64,000 nucleotides of DNA. Origin: Alteromonas sp. MMG017 (lineage in GTDB: Bacteria; Pseudomonadota; Gammaproteobacteria; Enterobacterales; Alteromonadaceae). Below the pieces are notes generated by a model. That model saw only the letters and a program-made list of their open reading frames with translations. It did not search any database and had not been told where the DNA came from. The stretch spans positions 62,001 to 126,000 of the forward strand of contig NZ_JAGJDY010000006.1 in assembly GCF_018100795.1 (NCBI RefSeq), in the 5' to 3' direction. The translations under genes and the position numbers were made by a program. This document shows, piece after piece, positions 19,060 through 28,269 of this stretch (the stretch's first letter is position 1; the number at the start of each line of letters is the position of its first letter).

Positions 19060-19079
19060 TTTTGAGTGTTTGTTCAAAA
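19060..19079. promoter_or_regulatory. Candidate TetR operator
   Basis: TTTTGAGTGTTTGTTCAAAA has 6-bp inverted arms (TTTTGA/TCAAAA) around an 8-base centre, 53 bases upstream of tetR, with another TCAAAA half-site at 19021. Position and size fit a TetR dimer site. Confidence 0.4.
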
Positions 19080-19132
19080 TTGCTATGATGTAAACAGATA
19101 AGTAGAGAATAAACGAAAGAAAGGCTCTCGTG

Positions 19133-19711
19133 ATGGCTAAAGCACAATTCGATAAAGACAGCATATTGGATAAAACCATTATGCTGTTTTGGCAACAAGG
19201 CTACCATGGCACGTCTATGCAAGACGTCACCTGCACCACAGGATTAAAGCCTGGTAGTTTATATAATAGCTTTGGTAACAAAGAGCAGTTGTTTATTGCA
19301 AGCCTAGACCGTTACGCACAACGTAGTGCTGACAAAATGAAACGAGCAATGGCGCATGGAGTTGGCGAGGGCATTATTATGCTGCTGAACGACATGGTGG
19401 CCGCAAGAGGGCAGAAAGACTATACCCAAAAAGAATATGCAAGCTGCTTTATTATTAAAACCCAATTGGAACTTACCAGTACCGAACCTAAACTGGCAGA
19501 GCTCGCTGTTAGCTACTTAAGCCGTACTAAAGCCCAATACAAACTAGCGATTGCTAGCGAATATGGTGAAGCGCTGAGTGAGGTGTATGCCACATCAGTC
19601 ATGATGGCTATTTTTGGTATTCGGGTTTACGGCTATCAGCAGCCGAAGGAGGCTGATGTACTTGAAAGCCTGAGGCTGTCTTTACCCTGGTTGCCTTGGA
19701 AAAAACACTAA
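19133..19711 (+). CDS. TetR/AcrR-family transcriptional regulator
   Basis: A 192-residue regulator whose N-terminal helix-turn-helix reads DKTIMLFWQQGYHGTSMQD with GLKPGSLYNSFGNKEQLF, typical of the AcuR/YdhM-like group. The C-terminal helical part is the ligand pocket. Start ATG at 19133 (a GTG lies just before). Its stop codon overlaps the stop of the convergent kinase gene by four bases, with no terminator between. Likely target: the divergent exported HAD gene and itself. Confidence 0.9.
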   Translation: MAKAQFDKDSILDKTIMLFWQQGYHGTSMQDVTCTTGLKPGSLYNSFGNKEQLFIASLDRYAQRSADKMKRAMAHGVGEGIIMLLNDMVAARGQKDYTQKEYASCFIIKTQLELTSTEPKLAELAVSYLSRTKAQYKLAIASEYGEALSEVYATSVMMAIFGIRVYGYQQPKEADVLESLRLSLPWLPWKKH

Positions 19712-20706
19712 TTTAATGTTGCCAAGGCGATATCGGTTTGCCTCGTCAATTCACCGTTTATCTTCCAGTGGTCTGGGCTCCAACCCGCTAAAAATCGATT
19801 GAAATCAGCACAAGCAGTGGGGTATAGCGCTCGCCATTCCTGTTCTATTTCAAGATATTGAGATTCGTACTGGGTGCCTATTAGCTGGCTACGAAGGCAA
19901 TCGAAATAATAATCTAAGCTGCTAGTGGTATGGGTTCGTTGATCGCTTTCACTTAATGCGCTGCCAATAAAATAAGCCACGTCTTTCATTCCCACTCCTA
20001 ACCCCGTGTATTGAAAATCCACGCCACCGCATTGGCTAAAGTCAGGGGTAAAGCAAAAGTTCGCAACCTTGGCATCACCGTGCAATAAGGTTTGAAACCG
20101 TGCCGATGAAAGCTGGGTCGATAATCTGCCGGCTTCCTTTTTTAAAGGGCCATCTTCCATAGCTTGCCATTCATCTTGCCTCGTACTCAAATGCCAATAA
20201 GTGCCTTCTGGCCAAACATTGGAATCAACAATGCCCATAAAGCGGGCATGAAATGCTGCCAGCCAACGCAATACCGTCTGCGCTTGTTTTACACTTAGCG
20301 AGGTTGCACGTTGGGTGTATCCCGCGTGATCTAAATCGTCCATCACTAAGATATGTGCACTGCTATTGTTTTCACCGCTCGCTGCTGCTAGGCAAGCAGG
20401 GGTTAGGCAGTCAGTTTTAGTGCTAGATTGCAAGTAGGTGTAAAAGTAGTGCTCTACCTCAAATGAACGGCATTTTCTAAGATGACTGGTATTGCTTTGC
20501 CATCCTTTAGGGTGGCTGATTTCTAAGGAAGGTTGAACGCATTTCGCCACCACAGGGGTTAAGGCGTTTTCAGTGTCATCAAACAAGGTGGCACGAAAGC
20601 ATGCGCCATAACCACTCCAGAGTGACTGAATAAGCGTTGGGGAGCGTACTTCTTTATTGGTTGTTCTTGCTAGCCAATCAATCAAGCTGGGTTTAACTTT
20701 ATCCAT
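19708..20706 (-). CDS. Phosphotransferase of the aminoglycoside/ecdysteroid-kinase-like superfamily
   Basis: A 332-residue protein kinase-like fold enzyme. The catalytic loop is LLHGDAKVANFCF (HGD, then N) and the metal-binding Asp is in GVDFQYTGLGVGMKDVAYF. ILVMDDLDHAGY is the hinge region. The ATG at 20706 is preceded by GGAG at 7 bases and is preferred over an upstream start that would add a hydrophobic 17-residue extension. The substrate is unknown; members of the DUF1679/EcKinase-like branch phosphorylate small alcohols. Its terminal four bases overlap tetR. Confidence 0.8.
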   Translation of the reverse strand: MDKVKPSLIDWLARTTNKEVRSPTLIQSLWSGYGACFRATLFDDTENALTPVVAKCVQPSLEISHPKGWQSNTSHLRKCRSFEVEHYFYTYLQSSTKTDCLTPACLAAASGENNSSAHILVMDDLDHAGYTQRATSLSVKQAQTVLRWLAAFHARFMGIVDSNVWPEGTYWHLSTRQDEWQAMEDGPLKKEAGRLSTQLSSARFQTLLHGDAKVANFCFTPDFSQCGGVDFQYTGLGVGMKDVAYFIGSALSESDQRTHTTSSLDYYFDCLRSQLIGTQYESQYLEIEQEWRALYPTACADFNRFLAGWSPDHWKINGELTRQTDIALATLN

Positions 20707-20745
20707 TGCCTTACTCCCACAGTACAACAATATAATTAACCAATA

Positions 20746-20771
20746 AAAAAGCCGCAATTAAGCGGCTTTTT
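20746..20771 (-). terminator. Terminator of rne
   Basis: Stem AAAAAGCCGC / GCGGCTTTTT with loop AATTAA, about 85 bases past the rne stop and with a T-run on the minus strand. Confidence 0.85.
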
Positions 20772-20856
20772 ATCGTTTATTAGCAACCTTAGTTCCTAGT
20801 CATGGCGATAGCCACCAGTGACTATCGTTATCAGCAACTAGGGCTGCTAGTCACGC

Positions 20857-23800
20857 TTAGGCGTTTTCATCAACACTGGTTGGCAGTGTTGTTGGCGCTG
20901 ATGCAGCGGCACTTGCTTTCGCAATAGCTGCGCTTCTACCCGATACTACAATGGCTGGGCGGCTATCATCAGACTTAGCGGTAAGCGCTACGTCATTGAA
21001 AGTGTCATCAACCGATGCAGGTGCTGCCATTGGCGCAGATGCATTAATGCGGCCACGGCTGCTAGCAGGCGCACCTGTAGTAATAGGCTTAGTTACCGCA
21101 GCTTTCGCCTTCTTAGGCTTGGCTTTCGGCGCAGGTTTAGCCGCCGTTTCACTTACTGCTTTAGCAGAGTCTTCACCTAGGTTTATTTCAACCTGTTTAG
21201 GTGCAGCTTCGGCGGCAGGAGCAGGAGTAACTTCAGCTTTAGCTGGCTTAGGTGCATCCGCTTCACTTTTTGGCGAAGCTAGCTCGAACTGCATTTCGTC
21301 TTGAACGACTTCAGGTGCTGGCTCAGCTGCTGGCGCTTCTGGCTTAGCTGTTGCAGTTTCTGTTGTAGCAGGCGCAGCCTTCTCTTCCGATGGGGCTAAT
21401 ACACCAGGCTTAGTGGCTTGAGTGTCTTCTGTTTTAGCAACAGAAGGCACTTCAGCGTTTTCGGCAGCGGTATCAACAGTAGTTGGCTGGGCATTCTCGT
21501 TTTGAGTGTGCGCAGTATCTGCTTCAAGTTTACCTGGCATAGCCGCTTGTGTATCTTCTGCACGAGGTGCTGATTCACTCACGTTGGCAGCAGGCGCTTC
21601 TTGTAATGGCGTAGTGTCAACGTTTGCAGTTGACTGTTCACCTACCGGGGCGCTGTTGTCATCATTAGACTGCTGCGCTTCCTTCTTGCGGCGCTGACCA
21701 GCAGCACGAACATGACGAGGAGAGCGACGTGAACGGCCACGGCTTTCGCGTTTTTGACCATTTTCATCAGTGTCGTTGTTCGCTTGCTCTGAAGAAGATT
21801 GAGTATCTTGTTCAGTGGTCGACTTAACATCAGTTGGTTGAGAGGCTTGCGCTACTGGCGCTGCTGTTTCAGAAGCTGCTGGTGCATCAGTTGATTGAAC
21901 TGGCGCAGTATTAACTTCTTCAGTTTCAGCAGGCGCTGCTTTAGCAGGTTTAGGCTTATCAACGGCAAGAGATTTAACTGGTTTGCTAGCCGGTGCTTCA
22001 TTTGACTGTGTATTGTCATCTTTTTTCACACGTACGCTGCGACGAGTATCTCTGCGTTTGCGGCGCTCAGCCACTTCTTGTTTCTTCTGTGCTTCCTGAG
22101 GCTTAGCATCTTGAGACTTGTTATCTTGTGTCTTAGGCGCTTCGTCTTGGGCGTTAGTTCTGCCTTGTTCTTGCTTAGGCTTCTGAGTCTCGTCACGAGG
22201 TTTACGAGGCTTACGACCTTTGTTGTTACTCGCGCGTGGCTTGTCGTCTTGCTCAGAACGCGGCGTACGCTGTTCTTGTTCGCCATCTTTGTTTTGAGGC
22301 TGGTTACGACGAGTATTTTTTCTTGGTTTGCGACGACGATCATCGCCATTGCGGTTGCGAGACTGATTGCCGCCACGGTTGTTGCGACCTTCAGATTGCT
22401 TCTGCTTTTCTTTTTCTTTCGCTTCAGCTTCTGCTTTCGCTTTTTCGTCTTCACCGCCAAGTACATCACCTAACCATTTACCAATACGGGCAAAGAGTGA
22501 GGGTGAGCTTTCAGCTTTAGCTTCAGGCGCTTCTGCTTTAGGTGCAACCACTGGCGCAGCGGTAGGCGCAACAAGCCCTTTTAATGCTGGCTCTTCACGT
22601 TTAACCGGCGCTGAAGTTGTGGTTTCAGTTTCCGTTTCAACCGTTGGCATCAACTCTACTTCGTAGCTTGCATCATCTAGAATATCATCTGGACGGCGGC
22701 GAGTTACTTGGTAGTGAGGTGTTTCAAGGTTGGCGTTAGGGATAAGCAATAAGTTAACGCCATGACGCTTTTCTAGGCTTTGAATCGCTTTACGCTTTTC
22801 GTTAAGCAAATAGGTGGCTACTGATACAGGAAGCTGAGCTTCAATTTGGCCTGTGTTTTCTTTAATGCTTTCTTCTTCAAGAATACGCAAGATAGACAGT
22901 GCTAATGACTCGGTACCACGAATGGTGCCGTGACCTGAACAGCGAGGGCACACATGGTGCGCTGAATCACCCAATGATGGGCGTAAACGCTGACGTGACA
23001 TTTCAAGCAAGCCAAAGCGAGAAATACGGCCTAGCTGAACGCGAGCACGATCGCTGCGAACCGCGTCTTTCATGCGGTTTTCAACTTCACGTTGGTGACG
23101 TACTGGAGTCATATCGATAAAGTCGATAACAACCAAGCCACCTAAGTCGCGTAAACGAAGTTGACGAGCAATTTCGTCAGCTGCTTCAAGGTTCGTATTT
23201 AGTGCTGTTTCTTCAATATCACCGCCTTTGGTTGCGCGGGCAGAGTTGATATCAATAGAGGTAAGCGCTTCAGTAGGGTCGATAACAATTGAACCACCAG
23301 AAGGTAAGCGAACTTCACGTTGGAAGGCCGACTCAATTTGGCTTTCAATTTGATAATGACTGAACAAAGGTACTTCGCCACGATAAAGCTTAACGCGGTT
23401 GGCAAAGTCAGGGCGCACAAGTTGGATGTGCTGCAATGCTTGTTCGTAAATACTGGTTTTATCAATTAAGATTTCGCCAATATCGCGACGTAGATAGTCA
23501 CGAATTGCACGTACAATTACGTTACTTTCTTGGTGAATTAAGAAGGGCGCTTCGCGCTCTTCAGCCACTTTAGAAATTGCTTCCCAGTGGGTAAGTAGTA
23601 CTTTTAAGTCCCACTCTAACTCTTCGTAAGATTTCCCTACGCCAGCGGTACGAACAATTAAACCCATGCCATCAGGCAGGTCTAGTTTGTTCAAAGATTC
23701 TTTAAGTTCTGTACGCTCATCACCTTCGATACGACGAGAAATGCCGCCGGCACGAGGGTTATTTGGCATTAATACTAAGTAGCTACCTGCCAGTGATAAG

Positions 23801-24156
23801 AAAGTAGTAAGCGCTGCGCCTTTTTGACCACGTTCTTCTTTATCAATCTGAATGATAACTTCTTGGCCTTCCTTAATAACATCTTTGATGTTTGGGCGGC
23901 CTTCGAAACGGTAGCCTTTAGGGAAGTAGGTGCGAGCGATTTCTTTAAGAGGTAGGAAACCGTGGCGATCTGCGCCGTAGTCTACGAATGCCGCTTCGAG
24001 GCTTGGCTCAACGCGGGTTATTTTACCTTTGTAAATGTTTGCTTTTTTCTGTTCGTGCCCAGGACTTTCGATGTCCAAATCGTATAACCGCTGCCCATCA
24101 ACAAGGGCAACACGCAACTCTTCTAATTGAGTTGCATTAATTAACATTCTTTTCAT
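20857..24156 (-). CDS. rne: Ribonuclease E
   Basis: Endoribonuclease for mRNA decay and rRNA/tRNA processing, and scaffold of the RNA degradosome at the inner membrane. The N-terminal 500 residues are very close to E. coli RNase E: S1 domain (about 37-120), 5' sensor ([12 protein letters not shown]), DNase I-like domain with catalytic Asp pair in SIDINSARA and VVIDFIDMT, and the zinc-link [10 protein letters not shown]. The remaining 600 residues are a low-complexity scaffold: an amphipathic segment near [13 protein letters not shown] (membrane anchor candidate), Arg-rich RNA-binding blocks, then Ala/Pro/Glu-rich linkers with EDTQA..PG.L occurring twice and a C-terminal [14 protein letters not shown] microdomain. 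The 1099 residues are near the E. coli length. A structured leader suggests autoregulation. Confidence 0.98.
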   Translation of the reverse strand: MKRMLINATQLEELRVALVDGQRLYDLDIESPGHEQKKANIYKGKITRVEPSLEAAFVDYGADRHGFLPLKEIARTYFPKGYRFEGRPNIKDVIKEGQEVIIQIDKEERGQKGAALTTFLSLAGSYLVLMPNNPRAGGISRRIEGDERTELKESLNKLDLPDGMGLIVRTAGVGKSYEELEWDLKVLLTHWEAISKVAEEREAPFLIHQESNVIVRAIRDYLRRDIGEILIDKTSIYEQALQHIQLVRPDFANRVKLYRGEVPLFSHYQIESQIESAFQREVRLPSGGSIVIDPTEALTSIDINSARATKGGDIEETALNTNLEAADEIARQLRLRDLGGLVVIDFIDMTPVRHQREVENRMKDAVRSDRARVQLGRISRFGLLEMSRQRLRPSLGDSAHHVCPRCSGHGTIRGTESLALSILRILEEESIKENTGQIEAQLPVSVATYLLNEKRKAIQSLEKRHGVNLLLIPNANLETPHYQVTRRRPDDILDDASYEVELMPTVETETETTTSAPVKREEPALKGLVAPTAAPVVAPKAEAPEAKAESSPSLFARIGKWLGDVLGGEDEKAKAEAEAKEKEKQKQSEGRNNRGGNQSRNRNGDDRRRKPRKNTRRNQPQNKDGEQEQRTPRSEQDDKPRASNNKGRKPRKPRDETQKPKQEQGRTNAQDEAPKTQDNKSQDAKPQEAQKKQEVAERRKRRDTRRSVRVKKDDNTQSNEAPASKPVKSLAVDKPKPAKAAPAETEEVNTAPVQSTDAPAASETAAPVAQASQPTDVKSTTEQDTQSSSEQANNDTDENGQKRESRGRSRRSPRHVRAAGQRRKKEAQQSNDDNSAPVGEQSTANVDTTPLQEAPAANVSESAPRAEDTQAAMPGKLEADTAHTQNENAQPTTVDTAAENAEVPSVAKTEDTQATKPGVLAPSEEKAAPATTETATAKPEAPAAEPAPEVVQDEMQFELASPKSEADAPKPAKAEVTPAPAAEAAPKQVEINLGEDSAKAVSETAAKPAPKAKPKKAKAAVTKPITTGAPASSRGRINASAPMAAPASVDDTFNDVALTAKSDDSRPAIVVSGRSAAIAKASAAASAPTTLPTSVDENA

Positions 24157-24247
24157 TGTATCTAACTCTGTTTTTAATACAGCCGTCCAGATACAAAATT
24201 AAAGTGACATGTACAAACCCTCACCGCGCAATCTCACGATTGGACGG
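24157..24247 (-). promoter_or_regulatory. Structured 5' leader of rne
   Basis: On the rne RNA strand, CCGTCCA (24247-24241) can pair with TGGACGG (24189-24183). Just inside is a hairpin CAATC-GTGA-GATTG (24242-24229) with a GNRA tetraloop; the two structures share two bases and may alternate or stack. In E. coli the rne leader hairpins mediate RNase E autoregulation; equivalence here is inferred from position and structure. Confidence 0.5.
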
Positions 24248-24859
24248 GGACCTTGTTGTAACGCCGCATTATCCTTGAACTTACGTGGCATGTAACGTTT
24301 TTCGTTACTCGTTCCGCGTTTTATATTGTTCTTAAGGATGTCGGGAGCGACATACCCTTATCTCTATCTATCTTTTTAACAAACACCGCTCTTAGGCTGG
24401 CGCTTGTTTGTCAATTCAATTCTGTTAGCTAAACGGCGAACTTATTTTATGTTCGCAAACAGCATCTGAATTATCTAACGGCAGTGTAGTCGTTGCCTCT
24501 ATAATTCTCGTTCCAGATATAAAATTGCGTGTTCATTGAATAATGCAATTGGAACGTGACACTGTTCTTATGGATAACAAAAGTGGCGAAATAAGCGGGT
24601 AACGAATTAACCAGCTCTAAATGCTCACTATGTTAAATGTTGTGTTTCACCGGCATGATTTGGCCGCGTAAAATACAGTTTTTATTATGGCATCAAAGGT
24701 TCAATTTAAGCAAGGTGTGAGGGGTAAATAAGCCCAGATAATGCGGTTTTTCTGTGCTAAATGCTCGTTTAGTATCAAAAGTAGCCAAAGGGTTTTATTT
24801 TTAAGGCACATTAAAGTTTCTGTATCGGTCTGCTTTTGCATTGCGTTATAATGGAGTCT
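24248..24859. other. Divergent region rne / rluC
   Basis: About 610 bases with no defensible gene. The long rne 5' UTR and its promoter should lie here; the E. coli rne leader is about 360 bases. Close to rluC a perfect TATAAT (24847-24852) ends seven bases before the ATG, without a clear -35 element. Confidence 0.5.
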
Positions 24860-25804
24860 ATGAAAGAACAAACCCAACAATCAGTCCGTTTCGTTACCGT
24901 TGAACCCGATTTAGCAGGGCAACGTGTAGACAATTTTTTGCGCACCCAATTAAAAGGCGTGCCCAAAAGTATGATTTATCGCATTTTGCGTAAAGGTGAA
25001 GTGCGCGTAAATAAGGGTAGAGTAAAACCCGAATATAAACTCGTTGCCGATGATGTAGTGCGTATTCCGCCTGTTCGTGTATCAGAAGGAACGCCTGGGC
25101 CATCGCCAAAACTTGATAAAATTGCAGCGCTAGAATCGCAAATATTATTTGAAGACGAGCGCATTATTGTGATCAATAAACCTTCAGGCATTGCTGTTCA
25201 TGGTGGCAGTGGTTTGAGCTTTGGTCTTATTGAAGGTTTACGCGCACTGCGCCCCGATGCCAATTTTATGGAATTGGTTCACCGTTTAGACAGAGACACC
25301 TCTGGCTGCATTCTTATTGCTAAGAAACGTTCGGCGCTTCGTCATATGCATGAGCAGTTGCGTACCGGTAAAATGGATAAGCGCTACCAAGCCTTAGTGG
25401 CAGGGCAGTGGCCTGAAAACCGTTTTAAAGTAAAAGCGCCACTTCGAAAAAATGTGTTGCAGTCTGGTGAACGCATGGTGAGTGTGAGTGAAGATGGCAA
25501 GCCATCCGAAACCCGTTACCGCATATTGCAAAAATTCGACACTGCCACTTTGGTAGAAGCTTCACCTATTACAGGTAGAACTCACCAAATCCGAGTTCAC
25601 TGTTTACACGCCGAGCATCCTATTGCTTGCGACCCTAAATACGGTGATGGCGATTTTGATGAGTCTATGCGTCAAAAAGGGTTAAACCGCTTATTTTTGC
25701 ACGCACATAGCATTTCGCTAATTCACCCTGGCACAGAAGAACGAGTTAAATTTACCGCTCCGTTAGATGCCACATTAACCAATACCTTAAAAGCGTTGTC
25801 ATAA
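24860..25804 (+). CDS. rluC: 23S rRNA pseudouridine synthase RluC
   Basis: Makes pseudouridines 955, 2504 and 2580 (E. coli numbering) in 23S rRNA. The N-terminal S4 domain (QRVDNFLRTQLKGVPKSMIY, about 21-40) is followed by the RluA-type catalytic domain with Asp144 in HRLDRDTSG, the same number as E. coli RluC. GRTHQIRVH and RLFLHAHS follow. The ATG at 24860 is chosen by alignment to E. coli; GGAG lies only three bases before it, so the ribosome site is unusually tight. Classic position, divergent from rne. Confidence 0.96.
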   Translation: MKEQTQQSVRFVTVEPDLAGQRVDNFLRTQLKGVPKSMIYRILRKGEVRVNKGRVKPEYKLVADDVVRIPPVRVSEGTPGPSPKLDKIAALESQILFEDERIIVINKPSGIAVHGGSGLSFGLIEGLRALRPDANFMELVHRLDRDTSGCILIAKKRSALRHMHEQLRTGKMDKRYQALVAGQWPENRFKVKAPLRKNVLQSGERMVSVSEDGKPSETRYRILQKFDTATLVEASPITGRTHQIRVHCLHAEHPIACDPKYGDGDFDESMRQKGLNRLFLHAHSISLIHPGTEERVKFTAPLDATLTNTLKALS

Positions 25805-25890
25805 CGCTTTAAGGTATTCGGTAAATTTACTTATTAATTAAGTTCTATTTATTTATATTAATTCTCTTATACAGAAGGAACGCGGTAACT

Positions 25891-26538
25891 ATGCGCTATA
25901 AGTTGGTTATTTTTGATTGGGACGGCACCTTAATGGATTCTGCCGATAAAATTATCAACTGTATGCAGATAGCAGCAAAACTCTGTGAAATGCCTGTTCC
26001 TAGTGCTGATGCGGTGAGTCACATTATTGGTATTAGCTTAAAACCTGCTATTAAGCAGTTATTTGGCATTGATGATGACGCCCTAGCTGAGCGTTTAGTG
26101 CTGGCTTATAAAGAAGCCTTCGTAAGCCATGATGCTACGCCGTGCCCGTTATTTAATGATGTGCAAGAATTGTTGTTAGCACTAAAAGCAGAGGGTGCCA
26201 CCCTTGCTGTAGCAACAGGGAAAGCGCGTAGAGGTCTTGATAGAGCATGGTTGCAAACCGAGACTGGCCACTTTTTCAGTGCATCACGATGTGCTGACGA
26301 TGCGCAGTCGAAACCGTCACCTGACATGCTACTGCAAATTTTAGACGAGCTAAAAATCAGTGCTCACGATGCGGTTATGATTGGCGACACCACCTACGAT
26401 ATGCAAATGGCGAAGTCTATTGGTATGCGCAGAATAGGGGTTTCTTACGGAGTGCACGCACAAGTACACCTTGAAGCATTGGCGCCCGAAACCATTGTGC
26501 ACTCCATTGGTGAACTTCAGCAATTTTTGCTTCGCTAG
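25891..26538 (+). CDS. HAD-IA phosphatase, phosphoglycolate-phosphatase-like
   Basis: A 215-residue HAD hydrolase with nucleophile Asp9 in FDWDGTLMDS, a helical cap, motif II in LAVATGKARRG, the motif III lysine in AQSKPSPDM and MIGDTTYDMQMA with the acidic pair. The group includes Gph and pyrophosphatase-like enzymes; the substrate is not determined. It lies between rluC and yceF, where E. coli has no such gene. Well placed ribosome site (AGAAGGAACG). Probably co-transcribed with rluC across an 86-base gap. Confidence 0.88.
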   Translation: MRYKLVIFDWDGTLMDSADKIINCMQIAAKLCEMPVPSADAVSHIIGISLKPAIKQLFGIDDDALAERLVLAYKEAFVSHDATPCPLFNDVQELLLALKAEGATLAVATGKARRGLDRAWLQTETGHFFSASRCADDAQSKPSPDMLLQILDELKISAHDAVMIGDTTYDMQMAKSIGMRRIGVSYGVHAQVHLEALAPETIVHSIGELQQFLLR

Positions 26539-26572
26539 TTTGGCGTTCAATAGCAAAGCAAATCTTCAACAG

Positions 26573-27220
26573 CTAGGCCTTGGCAGTCGCTAGGTCTAGC
26601 AAATCGATATCAAAATGTTTGTCTAACATATTATGCAGCAGCATCACGGGAAGCCCTATTAAAGTATTAGGGTCGCGGCTGGTAATGCGTTCGAACAATA
26701 AGGCCCCCATTCCTTCACATTTGAAACTCCCCGCGCAATCAAGTGGCATTTCGGCTTCAACATAAGCACGTAGCTGCGCTTCTTTATGGCTACGAAAATA
26801 CACACAGGTTTCTTCGGCTCGGGTAATGGTGTCTAAATTACTAGTAAGAATATCGGGTAGGTCATCGTCGTCTTCAGCTTTACACAAACTTATCGCAGTG
26901 TAGAAATACACCGATTTTCCCTGGCACATTTTTAATTGCGCTACAGCATTTTCAACTGTGCCGGGTTTGCCAAATATAATCTTGCCGTCTGGACCTTCTA
27001 CAGAAGCAACTTGATCACTTCCAATGACAATTCTCCCTGGCTGTTGTTGAGCAATTTTTTTTGCTTTTTCGAACGCTAAACGTTTACACAACGCAAGGGG
27101 TGTTTCATTGGGCAGGGGAGTCTCATCTATATCTGGTTTGCTTATTTCAACTTGAATACCAATATTCGACAATAATTGCTGGCGGTACTTCGATGATGAA
27201 GCTAGAACGAGTGTGGTCAT
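26573..27220 (-). CDS. yceF: 7-methyl-GTP pyrophosphatase (Maf family, YceF type)
   Basis: Nucleotide pyrophosphatase that hydrolyses m7GTP and related non-canonical nucleotides. LASSSKYRQQLL is the N-terminal nucleotide-binding loop, and DETPLPNETP, IGSDQVAS (catalytic Asp), GKPGT and DCAGSFKCEGMGALLFERI follow the YceF rather than the YhdE pattern. The ATG at 27220 is preceded by GAGG at 9 bases; a TTG five codons upstream would place that site inside the gene. It carries an insertion around EDDDDLPDIL compared with E. coli. Divergent from yceD, as in E. coli. Confidence 0.92.
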   Translation of the reverse strand: MTTLVLASSSKYRQQLLSNIGIQVEISKPDIDETPLPNETPLALCKRLAFEKAKKIAQQQPGRIVIGSDQVASVEGPDGKIIFGKPGTVENAVAQLKMCQGKSVYFYTAISLCKAEDDDDLPDILTSNLDTITRAEETCVYFRSHKEAQLRAYVEAEMPLDCAGSFKCEGMGALLFERITSRDPNTLIGLPVMLLHNMLDKHFDIDLLDLATAKA

Positions 27221-27546
27221 ACTACAAAACCTCAATCTTACATTAAGTGTTAATTAACCGAATTACGCGTTGCGTATCCTCTAAAGAGTAATCACAACTT
27301 ACCCTAAATATAGCGTGTTTTAATAAAGGAGCGTAATCCCGTTTGCCAACTTGGGTATTTTCAACAATACGCTATTTTACCAACCACCCCATGTTTTAGA
27401 CACATCATGTTCTTTTTACTTGTTATTTGGGGTTATTCCCTTAAAATTCTGTTTATGAAAAGAAGTACAAAATCGCTAAATTATTATACAAAAATGCCCA
27501 TTAAATCTTTGACAGTGGGATATGGAATCTATAGAATGCGCGCCCT
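27221..27546. other. Divergent region yceF / yceD
   Basis: About 325 AT-rich bases. The yceD promoter occupies the right end (27509-27537). An inverted GTATT/AATAC pair lies near 27355-27370. No gene seen. Confidence 0.5.
27509..27537 (+). promoter_or_regulatory. Strong sigma-70 promoter of the yceD-rpmF-fab operon
   Basis: Consensus -35 TTGACA (27509-27514), 17-base spacer and -10 TAGAAT (27532-27537). The next bases, GCGCGCC, form a GC-rich discriminator typical of growth-rate or stringently controlled promoters. Start of transcription would fall near 27544, only about three bases before the yceD ATG. Confidence 0.75.
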
Positions 27547-28080
27547 ATGCAGAAAGTGAAACTCCCTCATACGGTCGAACCGACCAGCAGCGCTATGAAA
27601 CGTTCCGATTATCGGGGTGTTCTTGTGTCTGAAGATATGGAACGATTAAGTGGGGCTGTTGTCCGATGTAGTGAATATGTGGACGTCGATGTGCAGTTCA
27701 AAAAAGACGAGCAGGGTCTTACTGTATTTCACGGTCATTTAGGCACTCAGGTAACACTTCTCTGCCAGCGGTGTAATGGTGAATTTGATACCACACTTGA
27801 TGTGGATTTTTGTTTTACTCCAGTGCAGGGAGAAGAACGAAATGAAGAAGATCCAATACCCGAAGCTTACGAACCGGTAGAGGTCAACGACCACGGAGAA
27901 GTTAATCTGCTTCAGATATTTGAAGACGAGTTACTTTTATCTTTGCCCATCGTACCCCTTCATGCAGAGGAGGAGTGCTCAGTGAAAAAAGATGATATGT
28001 CATTTGGAAAGATTGAACCGGAACAAGAGCGAGAAAACCCTTTCGCGGTTTTGAAAGAACTTAAGCGAGACCAGGAGTAA
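27547..28080 (+). CDS. yceD: YceD (DUF177), 23S rRNA accumulation protein
   Basis: A 177-residue protein starting MQKVKLPHTVEP, nearly as in E. coli, which fixes the start codon. The central LLCQRCNGEF has a Cys pair and the end reads NPFAVLKELKR. YceD is reported to affect 23S rRNA accumulation and is conserved directly upstream of rpmF; its biochemistry is uncertain. It heads a thirteen-gene plus-strand block and stops three bases before rpmF. Confidence 0.95.
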   Translation: MQKVKLPHTVEPTSSAMKRSDYRGVLVSEDMERLSGAVVRCSEYVDVDVQFKKDEQGLTVFHGHLGTQVTLLCQRCNGEFDTTLDVDFCFTPVQGEERNEEDPIPEAYEPVEVNDHGEVNLLQIFEDELLLSLPIVPLHAEEECSVKKDDMSFGKIEPEQERENPFAVLKELKRDQE

Positions 28081-28083
28081 GTT

Positions 28084-28254
28084 ATGGCTGTACAAAAAAA
28101 TCGTAAAACGCGCTCTAAGCGTGGTATGCGTCGTTCACACGATGCATTGACTGCGTCGACTTTGTCTGTCGACCCAACGTCGGGTGAAACACACCGTCGT
28201 CACCACGTGACAGCTGACGGTTACTATAAAGGCAATAAAGTAGTCGGCGCGTAA
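28084..28254 (+). CDS. rpmF: 50S ribosomal protein L32
   Basis: A 56-residue basic protein beginning [19 protein letters not shown] and ending [19 protein letters not shown] and HRRHHVT are diagnostic of L32. It lacks the four-cysteine zinc motif seen in some bacterial L32 proteins, as is usual in gammaproteobacteria. It lies three bases after yceD and 15 before plsX. Confidence 0.98.
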   Translation: MAVQKNRKTRSKRGMRRSHDALTASTLSVDPTSGETHRRHHVTADGYYKGNKVVGA

Positions 28255-28269
28255 TACGGCGTCTACATC

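Noticed and set aside
22026-22666. Several open frames of 90-150 codons on both strands inside the rne tail
   Set aside because: They are out-of-frame readings of the low-complexity Arg/Ala/Glu-rich scaffold; their products are Lys/Thr- or Leu/Phe-rich with no fold signature or ribosome site.
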